Counted from the first letter of the stretch, positions 26,200 to 33,761 are shown. The stretch: DNA of 64,000 nt from Streptomonospora salina (GCF_014204715.1 NZ_JACHLY010000001.1:3928501-3992500); one strand, 5' to 3'. The notes: generated by a model not told the origin, from the letters alone. Program-made: numbers and translations.

Positions 26200-27093
26200 T
26201 CAGGCAGCCAGGTGCAGCTTAGCGGTTCGGTGCTCGTAGACGGCGGGGGCGAGGTAGCCGATCGCCGAGTGCCTGCGGCGGGTGTTGTAGCGGTTGATCC
26301 AGGAGAACACCGCCATGCGCGCCGTGTGCGGGCTGGGCCACCGCTTCAAGCCGGGCCCCTGGAGGGTTTCGCGTTTGAGAGTGGCGTGGAAGGCCTCGGC
26401 CGCGGCGTTGTCGGCCGAGGAGCCCACCGCGCCCATCGAGCGCACCACCCCCAGCTCCGCACACTGTGTCTGGAACCGCCGGGAGGTGTATTGGGCGCCG
26501 TGGTCGGTGTGGAAGACCGCGCCGTCCAGGCAGCCGCCCCGCGCGCGCCGGGCCCCCTCCAACGCATCGCAGACGAGTTCGGCGCGCATATGGTCGGCGA
26601 TGGACCAGCCCACCACCCGCCGCGAGTACAGGTCGATCACCGTGGCCAGGTACAGGAACCGGTCGCCGTCCACGGGCAGGTAGGTGATGTCGCCGACATA
26701 GCGGGTGTTGGGCGCCTGGGCGGTGAAGTCGCGGCCCAGCAGGTCGCCCGCCGGGGCCGTGGCGGGCTCGGGCACCGTGGTGCGCACTTTCCTGCGCAGG
26801 TGCAGGCCTTCGATGCCGGCGGTGCGCATCAGGCGCTCCACCCGCTTGTGGTTGATTACGTGGCCCTGCTCGCGCAGCTCGGCGGTGATCCTCGGCGCCC
26901 CGCAGGCGCGGTCGGCCGCGTGGATCGCCGCGATCCGGGTGGTCAGTTCGGCGTCGGCGGCCGCCCGCTGTTCACGCGCGCCTGCGCGGGCCCGCCAGGC
27001 GTAGTAGCCCGAGCGCGACAGCTGAAGCACCGCGCACAGCCGCTTGGCGCCGTAGGCGCCCTGGTGGTCCTGGACGAAGCAGAAGCGGCTCAC
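26200..27093 (-). CDS. IS3-family transposase OrfB
   Basis: 297 aa, integrase (rve) DDE domain. It begins SRFCFVQDHQGAYGAKRLC, has the HTH_21 region ADRACGAPRITAELREQG, and catalytic residues in TRYVGDITYLPV, VFHTDHGAQYTS and DNAAAEAFHATLKRE. GTG 27093 overlaps the OrfA stop as GTGA; programmed frameshifting to make OrfAB is also possible, since the frame stays open upstream. Intact. Confidence 0.92.
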   Translation of the reverse strand: MSRFCFVQDHQGAYGAKRLCAVLQLSRSGYYAWRARAGAREQRAAADAELTTRIAAIHAADRACGAPRITAELREQGHVINHKRVERLMRTAGIEGLHLRRKVRTTVPEPATAPAGDLLGRDFTAQAPNTRYVGDITYLPVDGDRFLYLATVIDLYSRRVVGWSIADHMRAELVCDALEGARRARGGCLDGAVFHTDHGAQYTSRRFQTQCAELGVVRSMGAVGSSADNAAAEAFHATLKRETLQGPGLKRWPSPHTARMAVFSWINRYNTRRRHSAIGYLAPAVYEHRTAKLHLAA

Positions 27094-27410
27094 TGCTTCA
27101 TCTCTCCCGCGAAATAGGCGGCCGCCTTGCGCAGGATCTCGCGTTCCTTCTCCAGTTCGGCGATCTGGGCGCGCAGCCGTTTGTTCTCCTGCTGCAGCGG
27201 CTCGCCCGCGGGCGCGGCCTCTGCCGGGCGGGGGTGGGCCGGCGCGGCCGTCGCCGAGCGCTGCCTGTCGTCGATGCGGATCCAGTTGCGCAGCGTCTCG
27301 CGGTTGACGCCGAGCTCGTCGGCGATCTCGGCGATGGTGGCGCCGGGCCGGGACCGGTACAGCGCGACCGCGTCGGCTTTGAACTCGGCCGGATAGTGCT
27401 TCATGGCCAT
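27090..27410 (-). CDS. IS3-family transposase OrfA
   Basis: 106 aa helix-turn-helix protein: KHYPAEFKADAVALYRSRPG, then ATIAEIADELGVNRETLRNW, followed by a leucine-zipper-like coil (LQQENKRLRAQIAELEKERE). ATG 27410 is preceded by AAGGAGG; an alternative ATG is at 27437. It recognises the element ends and dimerises with OrfB. Confidence 0.92.
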   Translation of the reverse strand: MAMKHYPAEFKADAVALYRSRPGATIAEIADELGVNRETLRNWIRIDDRQRSATAAPAHPRPAEAAPAGEPLQQENKRLRAQIAELEKEREILRKAAAYFAGEMKQ

Positions 27411-27452
27411 GGTGGTGGACTCCTCCTTGGTTTCCATTGTCGGAGATGTCCA

Positions 27453-28559
27453 CTACTCAGGGGGAGGCTCCCCAGCCAAGGGCTCGCCGGCGAATGTGAA
27501 GTACCACAACGGCCGGTAGCACTCCCAGGCGGCGGGCCTCAGACCAGTGGGCCCGATGACGTCCTCGATCGCCACGCGTGCCTGCAAGTAGTGCTCCAGC
27601 TCCTGGCCTCCGGGGGTGCGCAGACCCGCCATGATCGAGTTGTGGGCCTGATAGACCTGGAAATTGGGGAACTCGGTGATATACGGAGCCAGCGCGCCGA
27701 CACCTTCCAGTACCGCATCAAGCGGGTCCAAGCCCACGATGTAGGTGAACGAGGTGCTATGGCCGGCCGCCGATGCCCGACGGAGTACCCCCGGCATCTC
27801 CGATGCCACGAGGACGGCCTTGCTGGACTTCAGCAACAGGTTCCGGCGGGTGAAGCACTCCGCCGTCAGCCGCAGGACGAAGGGCGCGACGTCGGCAGCG
27901 AGTTGCTCGAACGCCTCATCGGATTCCAGGACCGACGTCAGGAAGCCGATGCGTGCTTCGACGTCTTGCTCGTCGAGGACCGTACGTAAGGTGCGCAAGT
28001 GTTGCACCGCCGCCGACTCACGCTCGAAGCAGCCGGTCGAGACGGTCACCTCACGCAGCTCCGTCAGGTCACGGCGCGGATGCTGCTCCCGCAGCGCCGC
28101 GAGGAGTTGGTGCAGGTCCCGCTGCTCCGACAGCCGCGGATCAGCCGCAGCCTCAAGAGTATTCGGGCAGAAAGCGCACCCCACACAACGACTGCGGGCA
28201 TTGGGGTTCAGTGTGAGAGCGGTGTAGGCGTCCCGGAAGTACCCACCTACCGCCTCGTCCGCGTCGATGCGCTCCACGGTTCCGACCGGGGTGCTGCCCA
28301 GGGCGAGGCGCTCGCCTCTGAGCTGAAACGGAGAATCCGTGACGTTCAAGGGAACGATGAGTCGCCAGGGTACCGATGGGGCACTCGCCAACCGGACCTC
28401 GACGCGGGCGCGGTGACGTGGCACGTCGGAACCGATCCCATGCAGGTTGAGGGCGATCAGCAGTGCATCCTCGACCGGTACTCCGTACCGAGCCGCGAGC
28501 CGTCCCACCTCCCCGAGCGTGGAGGGCGTGCTGGTAGGCCCGTTGCGAATTGCCGTCAT
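27453..28559 (-). CDS. Radical SAM-like enzyme with an unusual cysteine triad
   Basis: 368 aa. The cluster motif reads NARSRCVGCAFCPNTLEAA, that is C-x2-C-x2-C rather than the canonical C-x3-C-x2-C. Downstream, VTVSTGCFERESAAVQHL, then LRLTAECFTRRNLLLKSSKA and FTYIVGLDPLDAVLEG fit a partial TIM barrel. ATG 28559 is chosen (GGAG about 9 nt upstream). The first enzyme of the minus-strand operon. The stop TAG at 27453-27455 is provided by the IS3 end, so the native C-terminus is altered by at least a few residues. The reaction is unknown. Confidence 0.75.
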   Translation of the reverse strand: MTAIRNGPTSTPSTLGEVGRLAARYGVPVEDALLIALNLHGIGSDVPRHRARVEVRLASAPSVPWRLIVPLNVTDSPFQLRGERLALGSTPVGTVERIDADEAVGGYFRDAYTALTLNPNARSRCVGCAFCPNTLEAAADPRLSEQRDLHQLLAALREQHPRRDLTELREVTVSTGCFERESAAVQHLRTLRTVLDEQDVEARIGFLTSVLESDEAFEQLAADVAPFVLRLTAECFTRRNLLLKSSKAVLVASEMPGVLRRASAAGHSTSFTYIVGLDPLDAVLEGVGALAPYITEFPNFQVYQAHNSIMAGLRTPGGQELEHYLQARVAIEDVIGPTGLRPAAWECYRPLWYFTFAGEPLAGEPPPE

Positions 28560-28666
28560 GCGCGTACTCCGTCCAGGCATCCGGGGGATGGCGCGCCGAC
28601 AGCCGTGCAGGAGCCAGCCGCCGACGACAGGCACAGACTGCCGCGGAATGCGAGGACGTGGAACGT

Positions 28667-28701
28667 CGTCCCGGGATTCCTTCCTGGACGTCCCGGGACG
28701 T
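28667..28701. promoter_or_regulatory. Tandem palindromic boxes in the divergent island promoter
   Basis: CGTCCCGGGA occurs at 28667-28676 and 28689-28698, spaced exactly 22 bp (two helical turns). The second is the core of the perfect 14-bp palindrome ACGTCCCGGGACGT (28688-28701). They lie between the divergent radical SAM operon and HTH-DUF5919 gene and are good candidates for the HTH protein's operator. Confidence 0.5.
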
Positions 28702-28813
28702 TTTTCGGCCTGGCGATCGGTTTCCCAAACCTGCGGCAGACAGACGCCCCGCCACGCAACTGGGGCGTGGAGCGCGCTTGCGGCAGGTGCCATGGTCCGG
28801 TTCACTTACCCGA

Positions 28814-29578
28814 GTGAATGAGCGACTCCGCGCCGCACTCATGCAATCCGGCATGACCGTGAAAGAGGTGGCCGACGCCTGCACGGTCGATCCGAAGACC
28901 GCTGGCCGCTGGATCAGTGGACGGGTCCCCCACCGTCGGCACCGCTGGACCGTCGCCAACTTGCTGCAGGTAGACGAGACGTACCTATGGCCGGATTCAG
29001 TCCAGAAGACGTCGCACTCCGGTGCCGCTCAGTCCGAGATTGTCGCCACCTATCCCCACCGCGCGAGCGTCCCCCGCGAGGTCTGGCTCTCCCTGCTGTT
29101 AGGGACGATGAAGCAGATCGATGTCCTGGTCTTCTCGGGGACCTTCTTCGCGCAGACGAATCCCCACATCGGACGCATGCTTCAAGAACGCGCGCAAGCT
29201 GGTGTGCGGGTGCGACTGTGCTTCGGCGATCCGACAGGAGAAGCGGTAGGTATCCGTGGCCACGAGGAGGGCATCGGCGACACCTTGTCCGCCAAGATCC
29301 GGGCGTCGCTCACCTACTACCGTGCGCTTGTCGGCCATCCAGGCTGCGAGGTGCGACTGCACGACACGACGCTGTACAACTCGATCTTCCGCTACGACGA
29401 CCATCTTCTGGTCAACCCCCATATCTGGGGCCAGCCGGCCAGCGCAAACCCGCTCTTCCAACTCCGCCGTACCGCCAACGCCGAATGGTTCGAGCGGTAC
29501 GCCGAGAGCTTCGAGGCAGTCTGGAACACAGCGCGCCCATGGGCGCCCGACGATCAGGAGCACCATCGCAGTGGGTAG
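28814..29578 (+). CDS. HTH regulator with C-terminal DUF5919/PLD-like domain
   Basis: 254 aa. The N-terminal HTH is LRAALMQSGMTVKEVADACT, then VDPKTAGRWISGRVPHRRHR and LLQVDETYLWPD, typical of this actinomycete group. The C-terminal ~160 residues (VLVFSGTFFAQTNPHIGRML, ERAQAGVRVRLCFGDPTG, then FRYDDHLLVNPHIWGQPAS) resemble a phospholipase-D-like fold without a full HxK motif, so probably sensory rather than catalytic. The GTG 28814 start lacks a strong Shine-Dalgarno and may be leaderless. It is divergent from the nine-gene operon and overlaps the NUDIX gene by 8 nt. Confidence 0.85.
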   Translation: MNERLRAALMQSGMTVKEVADACTVDPKTAGRWISGRVPHRRHRWTVANLLQVDETYLWPDSVQKTSHSGAAQSEIVATYPHRASVPREVWLSLLLGTMKQIDVLVFSGTFFAQTNPHIGRMLQERAQAGVRVRLCFGDPTGEAVGIRGHEEGIGDTLSAKIRASLTYYRALVGHPGCEVRLHDTTLYNSIFRYDDHLLVNPHIWGQPASANPLFQLRRTANAEWFERYAESFEAVWNTARPWAPDDQEHHRSG

Positions 29579-30038
29579 GACTGAGTACTACTACGACCCC
29601 AAGGCCCCTAAGGCCAACACGTTGATCCCCGCCAGCAATCTGCTAGTCGTAAATAACGAGGGAGCCATTCTCCTCCAGCGGCGCCGCGACACCGGCCAAT
29701 GGGCATTGCCCGGCGGAGCTCAAGACATCGGCGAGACTGCCGCCCAGTGCGCGGTACGCGAATGCGCGGAGGAGACTGGCATCGCCGCTGAGGTCACCGG
29801 ATTCCTCGGTGTCTATACCAACCCGGACCACATCGTCGCCTACAGCGACGGTGAGGTTCGCCAGCAATACGAGAACGCTTACATCGGGCGCTCCTTCGGC
29901 GGCAAGCCCACCGTTAACGACGAGGCCGACGGTGTCCGCTTCGTGCAGCCTGCCGACCTCGACAAGTACGACATCCACCCCAGCATGCGCCAGCAGATCA
30001 GTGACTACCTCGCCGGGACCTACCCCTATCTCGGCTGA
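29571..30038 (+). CDS. NUDIX hydrolase
   Basis: 155 aa. A full Nudix box is present: GGAQDIGETAAQCAVRECAE then ETGI, matching G-x5-E-x7-R-E-U-x-E-E-x-G-U. It is followed by FLGVYTNPDHIVAYSDGEVR and a C-terminal YDIHPSMRQQISDYL. GTG 29571 overlaps the HTH-DUF5919 stop by 8 nt with AGGAG upstream. The enzyme cleaves a nucleoside-diphosphate-linked compound; pairing with the regulator suggests it removes or makes the signal or a nucleotide-linked intermediate of the neighbouring pathway (inference). Confidence 0.92.
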   Translation: MGRTEYYYDPKAPKANTLIPASNLLVVNNEGAILLQRRRDTGQWALPGGAQDIGETAAQCAVRECAEETGIAAEVTGFLGVYTNPDHIVAYSDGEVRQQYENAYIGRSFGGKPTVNDEADGVRFVQPADLDKYDIHPSMRQQISDYLAGTYPYLG

Positions 30039-30154
30039 GCCGCCGATGCGGCCTCTATCCGCGCCACGGTAGCGAAGATCTGAGGCGATGCTCGACGGAT
30101 GAACCGCCCCACTACGCTGTCATCTCCGTAGCGGACCGGATCTCCGCCACCCGC

Positions 30155-30583
30155 TCATCGGCAGTTGTCCGGTGCCCCGTCGGGCGTCGTCGTCATGTCG
30201 CAGTACACCAGGGCGTCCGCAAGTTGCTCATCGTCGACCACCGGAAATTCAGCTTCGAGCGCTTCGCGTAGCCCGCGCTGCTCTGCCTCCAGCAGCGCGA
30301 AGGAATGGTTCGCCACGAGACGGGCAACCCGGTCGTCTACCGAGCCGATCGTCCGTAGATGGCGTGCGCCGTCGAGGGGGCGGAAGCCGGTGTTGACGAG
30401 CGGTGGCGCATAGCCGATGTCATGCAGCACCGCTGCCGCCTCCAGCGCCTTGGCCCTGTCATCGACGAGAGGCGCCAGCTTCCGTGCGCAGGCGGCCACT
30501 CCCTGCGTGTGCGCCCATCGCCGAGGAAGTCGCTCCCGCAGCAGCTCTTCCACCAGAACGTACGCAATCCCGACCGTCATCAC
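30155..30583 (-). CDS. HD-domain phosphohydrolase, C-terminally truncated by frameshifts
   Basis: 142 aa as read. HD residues: RRWAHTQGVAACARKLAP (His), AAVLHDIGYAPPLVNTG (HD) and VANHSFALLEAEQRGL. The normal family tail is missing: the frame ends at DALVYCDMTTTPDGAPDNCR. In other frames the expected tail is visible: TTADERVAEIRS, then YGDDSVVGRFIRRASPQIF and ATVARIEAASAAQPR, ending at 30026. About a 2-nt loss near 30170 and a 1-nt loss near 30135 would explain this. Either recent decay or sequencing error. Convergent with the NUDIX gene. Confidence 0.8.
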   Translation of the reverse strand: MMTVGIAYVLVEELLRERLPRRWAHTQGVAACARKLAPLVDDRAKALEAAAVLHDIGYAPPLVNTGFRPLDGARHLRTIGSVDDRVARLVANHSFALLEAEQRGLREALEAEFPVVDDEQLADALVYCDMTTTPDGAPDNCR

Positions 30584-30603
30584 GCCGGAAGCATACGACT
30601 GCG

Positions 30604-30903
30604 TCAGAACATGTCGGTGGTGCCCGTCGCCGAAAGCGGGACAGAGCCCTCAACTTGACAGCCCCCGGCCTCAGCTTGGCGCAGGGCTTGGTCTCCGAGG
30701 ATGCCGAGTGTCGCGTTGTGGTCGTAGCGCCCGTGGTGGTCGGTCAGCACGCAGGTGCGCGCGGTGGTGTAGGAGCACAGGCACGTCTCGGTCATCACCG
30801 CCATGCCCGGTGCCGCGTTCTTGGCGGCGCGGATGGCGCGGACCGGGCTGGAGCCGGTCACGGGTTCGGCGTCCTGCACGGTGGTCGGGGGGTGGTTCTC
30901 CAC
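30604..30903 (-). pseudogene. hemB: Porphobilinogen synthase (HemB) paralogue remnant
   Basis: The 99-codon frame contains the centre of HemB: PVRAIRAAKNAAPGMAVMTE, then TCLCSYTTARTCVLTDHHGR with the metal-binding Cys cluster, and HNATLGILGDQALRQAEAG. The N-terminal barrel strands and everything after the AEAG block, including the active-site lysines, are missing. It lies just after the hemC paralogue on the same strand and is too short to fold as an active enzyme. Confidence 0.7.
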
Positions 30904-30913
30904 GGTGTTCTCC

Positions 30914-31859
30914 CTAACGGGGCGGTGGTGTGTCCCCGATCTGGGCGAGGATGTTCTCGGCGCCCTGGCCGAGGAGGGTGACTGCGGCGCGTTTGCCGAG
31001 GTCGGCGGGGGCGCTGCGTATCCCGGTCTGGGTGGTGCGGATGACGGCTGTGCCGTCGAGGCCGGTGACCTGGGCGGTTATGCGGAGACGGTCGCCTTCG
31101 GCGGTGGCGAGGGCGCCGACGGGCACGCTGCATCCGCCGTGCAGCTCGGCGAGCATGGCGCGTTCGGCGGTGACGGCGGCCGCGGTCGCGTCGTCGTGCA
31201 CAGCGGCGAGCAGCTCCTGCAGGCCGGTGTCGTTCTCGCGGATCTGGACGGCGATGGCGCCCTGTGCGGGCGACGGCGGGAATGTGCGGGAGTCGAGTGC
31301 TTCAGTGATCTCCTCGGTGAGGTCGAGTCGGTGCAGCCCGGCGGCGGCGAGGATGGTGCCGGCCAGTCCCGTTTCCCGGCTGCGGCGCAGTCGCGGGGGA
31401 CGTTGCCGCGGATCGGCACGGTGGTGGTGTCGGGGCGCAGCGCGAGGAGTTGGGCGATGCGGCGAGGGGAGCCGGTGCCGATTCGTGCTCCGGTGGGGAG
31501 GTCGGCGAGGGTGGTTCCGCAGAGGGCGTCGCGGGGGTCGGCGCGGTGGGGGACGGCGGCGATGACCGTGCCGGGGGTGCCGGGGGTGGGCGCGGTGGCG
31601 AGGTCTTTGAGGCTGTGCACGGCGATGTCGACTTCTCCGGCGAGGAGGGCGTCTTCGAGGGCGGTTGCGAAGACGCTGACGGTGGACGTGCCGAGTTCGG
31701 TGAGGCTGGTTGTGCGGTCTTTATCTCCCGAGGTCATCACCGTGTGCTGTTTCCATGTGATGTCGGGGCGGGCGGTGCGGAGGGGGCGGTCACTTCGGCG
31801 CCCATGGCTTTGGCGAGGTGGCTGCCGCGGGAGCCGACACGAATCGTTCGAGCTGACAC
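30914..31859 (-). pseudogene. hemC: Hydroxymethylbilane synthase (HemC) paralogue, two frameshifts
   Basis: Reading across frames gives a near full-length HemC: IRVGSRGSHLAKAMGAEV, then RPLRTARPDITWKQHTVMTS, LAGEVDIAVHSLKDLATAPT, GARIGTGSPRRIAQLLALRP, ETGLAGTILAAAGLHRLDL and AMLAELHGGCSVPVGALATA (cofactor Cys retained). One base is missing near 31791 and another near 31398. The start is probably GTG 31859. It is clearly divergent from housekeeping HemC (LAKAMGAEV for LALAQT), so it is a second, specialised copy rather than the haem gene. Decayed or mis-assembled. Confidence 0.8.
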
Positions 31860-32337
31860 CTTGTCAAATCCTGGTTATGTGTGGTAACGGATGCGCGTAG
31901 GTTATCGGTCGTCCGAGGCGTGGGAGACTCCCCCTTCCACGCCTCAGCGCGGCGGTCCGGTCGAATAGGCGGCGCTCCGCACCCACAGGTGGGCAAGGAG
32001 GAACGGGGCGGGTGCCGCCCTGCTGGGGGAGGGAGTCAGGGCGGCGCGGGGGACCGGGCGCCGGGCTCCCGCGGTTTTTGGGGCCTCCCCCCGACGCTCG
32101 GCCGTCTCGGTCGCACCGGTCAGGCCAGCGCCAGCGTGAATCTGTTCTATGTCTGCCAGGGGCCCTGCCAGGCCCCCAGCGCCCCGACGCGCGGGCATTC
32201 ACGACGCCGGCGGAGGGCGGGCTCCGCTTCGCTTCAGGGGTTATGCGCTGACGGTGCGATCGGGTCGGTCACCCCATAGGCGGTGTTCGCCGCCTGGGTG
32301 ACGGTGGACGTCAGGACTACGGCCTCGCCGTGGCCGG
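31860..32337. other. Intergenic region, no convincing gene
   Basis: About 480 bases between the hemC remnant and the methyltransferase gene. Short frames exist on the minus strand but have no recognisable product or ribosome binding site. It marks the right edge of the island with degenerate genes. Confidence 0.5.
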
Positions 32338-33456
32338 CTACTTCAGGGCCACGCGGGTGATGGGCGTATCCGGGGAGTCCAGCCACACCCGCTGCCCGTC
32401 GGCGTCCACGGTCAGCCCGAACCGGTCGACCTCGGGGCGGCCGCGGTCCAGCCACCACCGGTAGGCGGTCTCGACCTCGTCCCACAGCCGCCGCGGCCCC
32501 GACTGGTGCACGCGCACTTCCGGGCTCTCGGCCACAGCCGCGGCCCACGAGCGGTCGGTGATCCCGTACAGCCAGGCCGTGCCCTCGTGCACGGTGTGCG
32601 TGCAGGCGTCCACCAGCAGGCCCAGCAGCAGGCCGGTACCGCCGTAGGCGGGATCGAAGACCTCGTCGAGGGTGAGGTCCGAGCCGGTGACGGCGCCGGG
32701 CCAGTCGGTGACGTACTCCTCGTGGACCGGCCATTTTCGACGGTGCGAGCGAGCCTTCATGAACTCCGCCGGCCCCGTGAGCCGACCGCCGGCGGTTCCG
32801 TCGTCGCCGACGACCAGACGGGCGATGGCGTCCTGGCGACTGTAGTCGGTGCCCCACGGCGCCACGATCACCCCGCCCGGCCGGGTCTGGGCGATCCAGG
32901 CCGGCGGGATGGACCGCACACCCGCGGTGGCGATGACTCGGTCATACGGTGCACCCGGCGCGTGGCCCGCCAGCCCGTCGCCGACCACGACCGTGGGCGC
33001 GAAGCCGGCGGCCGCCAGCCGGGCGCGGGCTTGATCGGCCAGGACCTCGTCGACCTCCACGGTGGTGACGGCCCGGTCGCCGAGCCGGCAGCTGAGCAGG
33101 CCGGCGTTCCACCCGGTTCCGGTGCCGATTTCCAGCGCCCGCATGCCCGGCTCGACGTCGAGGTCGCGCAGCATCGCCGCGACGATGCTCGGCATCGAGG
33201 AGCTGGAGGTGTAGACACCCGGACCGGTCGGAGCTCCGTCGTCGTGCTGCACGGTCAGGGGCACGTTCTCCTCGGCCCACTGCGCCCACGCTTCGTACTC
33301 GGTGCGGCGATCGACGGGCGTGCTCGCCTCCCCGGCGGAGAAGGGCCAGATGACGTCGGGCAGGAAAGCGCCGCGCGGCACGGCGCGGAAGGCGCCGCGC
33401 CACGCGGGGGCCATGCGGCCCGATTCGAGGAGCAGCTGCTCCAGCTCAGGTGTCAC
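32338..33456 (-). CDS. PIMT-like (protein-L-isoaspartate O-methyltransferase family) enzyme, likely RiPP-modifying
   Basis: 372 aa. The N-terminal substrate region reads WRGAFRAVPRGAFLPDVIWP, the PIMT hallmark SSSSMPSIVAAMLRDL precedes motif I ALEIGTGTGWNAGLLSCRL, then VTTVEVDEVLADQARARL and PYDRVIATAGVRSIPPAWIA. A ~150-residue C-terminal extension (WPVHEEYVTDWPGAVTGSDL, then LDEVFDPAYGGTGLLLGLL) goes beyond repair PIMTs (~210 aa), as in PIMT homologues that modify RiPPs. The GTG 33456 start overlaps the stop of a 34-codon peptide gene as GTGA. A longer frame to 33678 runs through that peptide and is rejected. Candidate imiditide-type modifying enzyme. Confidence 0.8.
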   Translation of the reverse strand: MTPELEQLLLESGRMAPAWRGAFRAVPRGAFLPDVIWPFSAGEASTPVDRRTEYEAWAQWAEENVPLTVQHDDGAPTGPGVYTSSSSMPSIVAAMLRDLDVEPGMRALEIGTGTGWNAGLLSCRLGDRAVTTVEVDEVLADQARARLAAAGFAPTVVVGDGLAGHAPGAPYDRVIATAGVRSIPPAWIAQTRPGGVIVAPWGTDYSRQDAIARLVVGDDGTAGGRLTGPAEFMKARSHRRKWPVHEEYVTDWPGAVTGSDLTLDEVFDPAYGGTGLLLGLLVDACTHTVHEGTAWLYGITDRSWAAAVAESPEVRVHQSGPRRLWDEVETAYRWWLDRGRPEVDRFGLTVDADGQRVWLDSPDTPITRVALK

Positions 33457-33557
33457 TTCTCGTGCCGACCGGGCGGGGGGCCGCCGTCGGGGCTGGGCGG
33501 CGGCGGAGGCGGCGGGGGTTTGGGTTGGGGCTGCGGAGGGCCTTCGTGGCGCGCCAT
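33453..33557 (-). CDS. Proline-rich 34-aa peptide, candidate RiPP precursor
   Basis: The ORF encodes MARHEGPPQPQPK, then a run of eight prolines, SPDGG and PPPGRHEK. It has a good ribosome binding site (AAGGGAG about 9 nt before ATG 33557) and its stop overlaps the methyltransferase start by 4 nt, so the two are translated together. The only Asp (residue 24) is followed by Gly, the pair most prone to succinimide formation and the preferred PIMT target. Composition is extreme (about half proline). Whether it is made is untested; a leader role for coupling only is the alternative. Confidence 0.6.
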   Translation of the reverse strand: MARHEGPPQPQPKPPPPPPPPSPDGGPPPGRHEK

Positions 33558-33761
33558 CCTGGTCTCCCTTCGTCCGGGGGCGGCTCCCTTTCCACGGTAG
33601 CCCGGTGATCACCTGCTGTAATCGGATCTGGCCGGGAGTGGACATCCGGGTAGGGGCAGGGCCGCCCTTGGCCCCCACCCGAATCGTCGGCGGCCTGCCG
33701 GTCCTGCCGGTCGCAGACGTGGTCGACGACCGTGCGGGCCGCGGCTTCCGCGCTCAGCCGC

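Larger units (their letters stand above)
26180..27459 (-). mobile_element. IS3-family insertion sequence
   Basis: About 1,280 bp. The ends are imperfect inverted repeats, TGAGTGTGGACA at the left and TGAGTAGTGGACA (read from the right end inward). orfA and orfB lie between, both intact. I could not identify a clear target duplication; the flanks are short runs of C and G. It separates the radical SAM gene from the TPP-enzyme gene and supplies the stop codon of the first. Confidence 0.8.

Noticed and set aside
26171-27465. Target-site duplication for the IS3 element
   Set aside because: The flanks are C and G runs and no matching 3-4 bp direct repeat can be read unambiguously.
28550-28813. 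N-terminal extension of the HTH-DUF5919 protein from an ATG at 28550
   Set aside because: It would run through the divergent promoter and palindromes; the family begins at the NERLRAAL segment.
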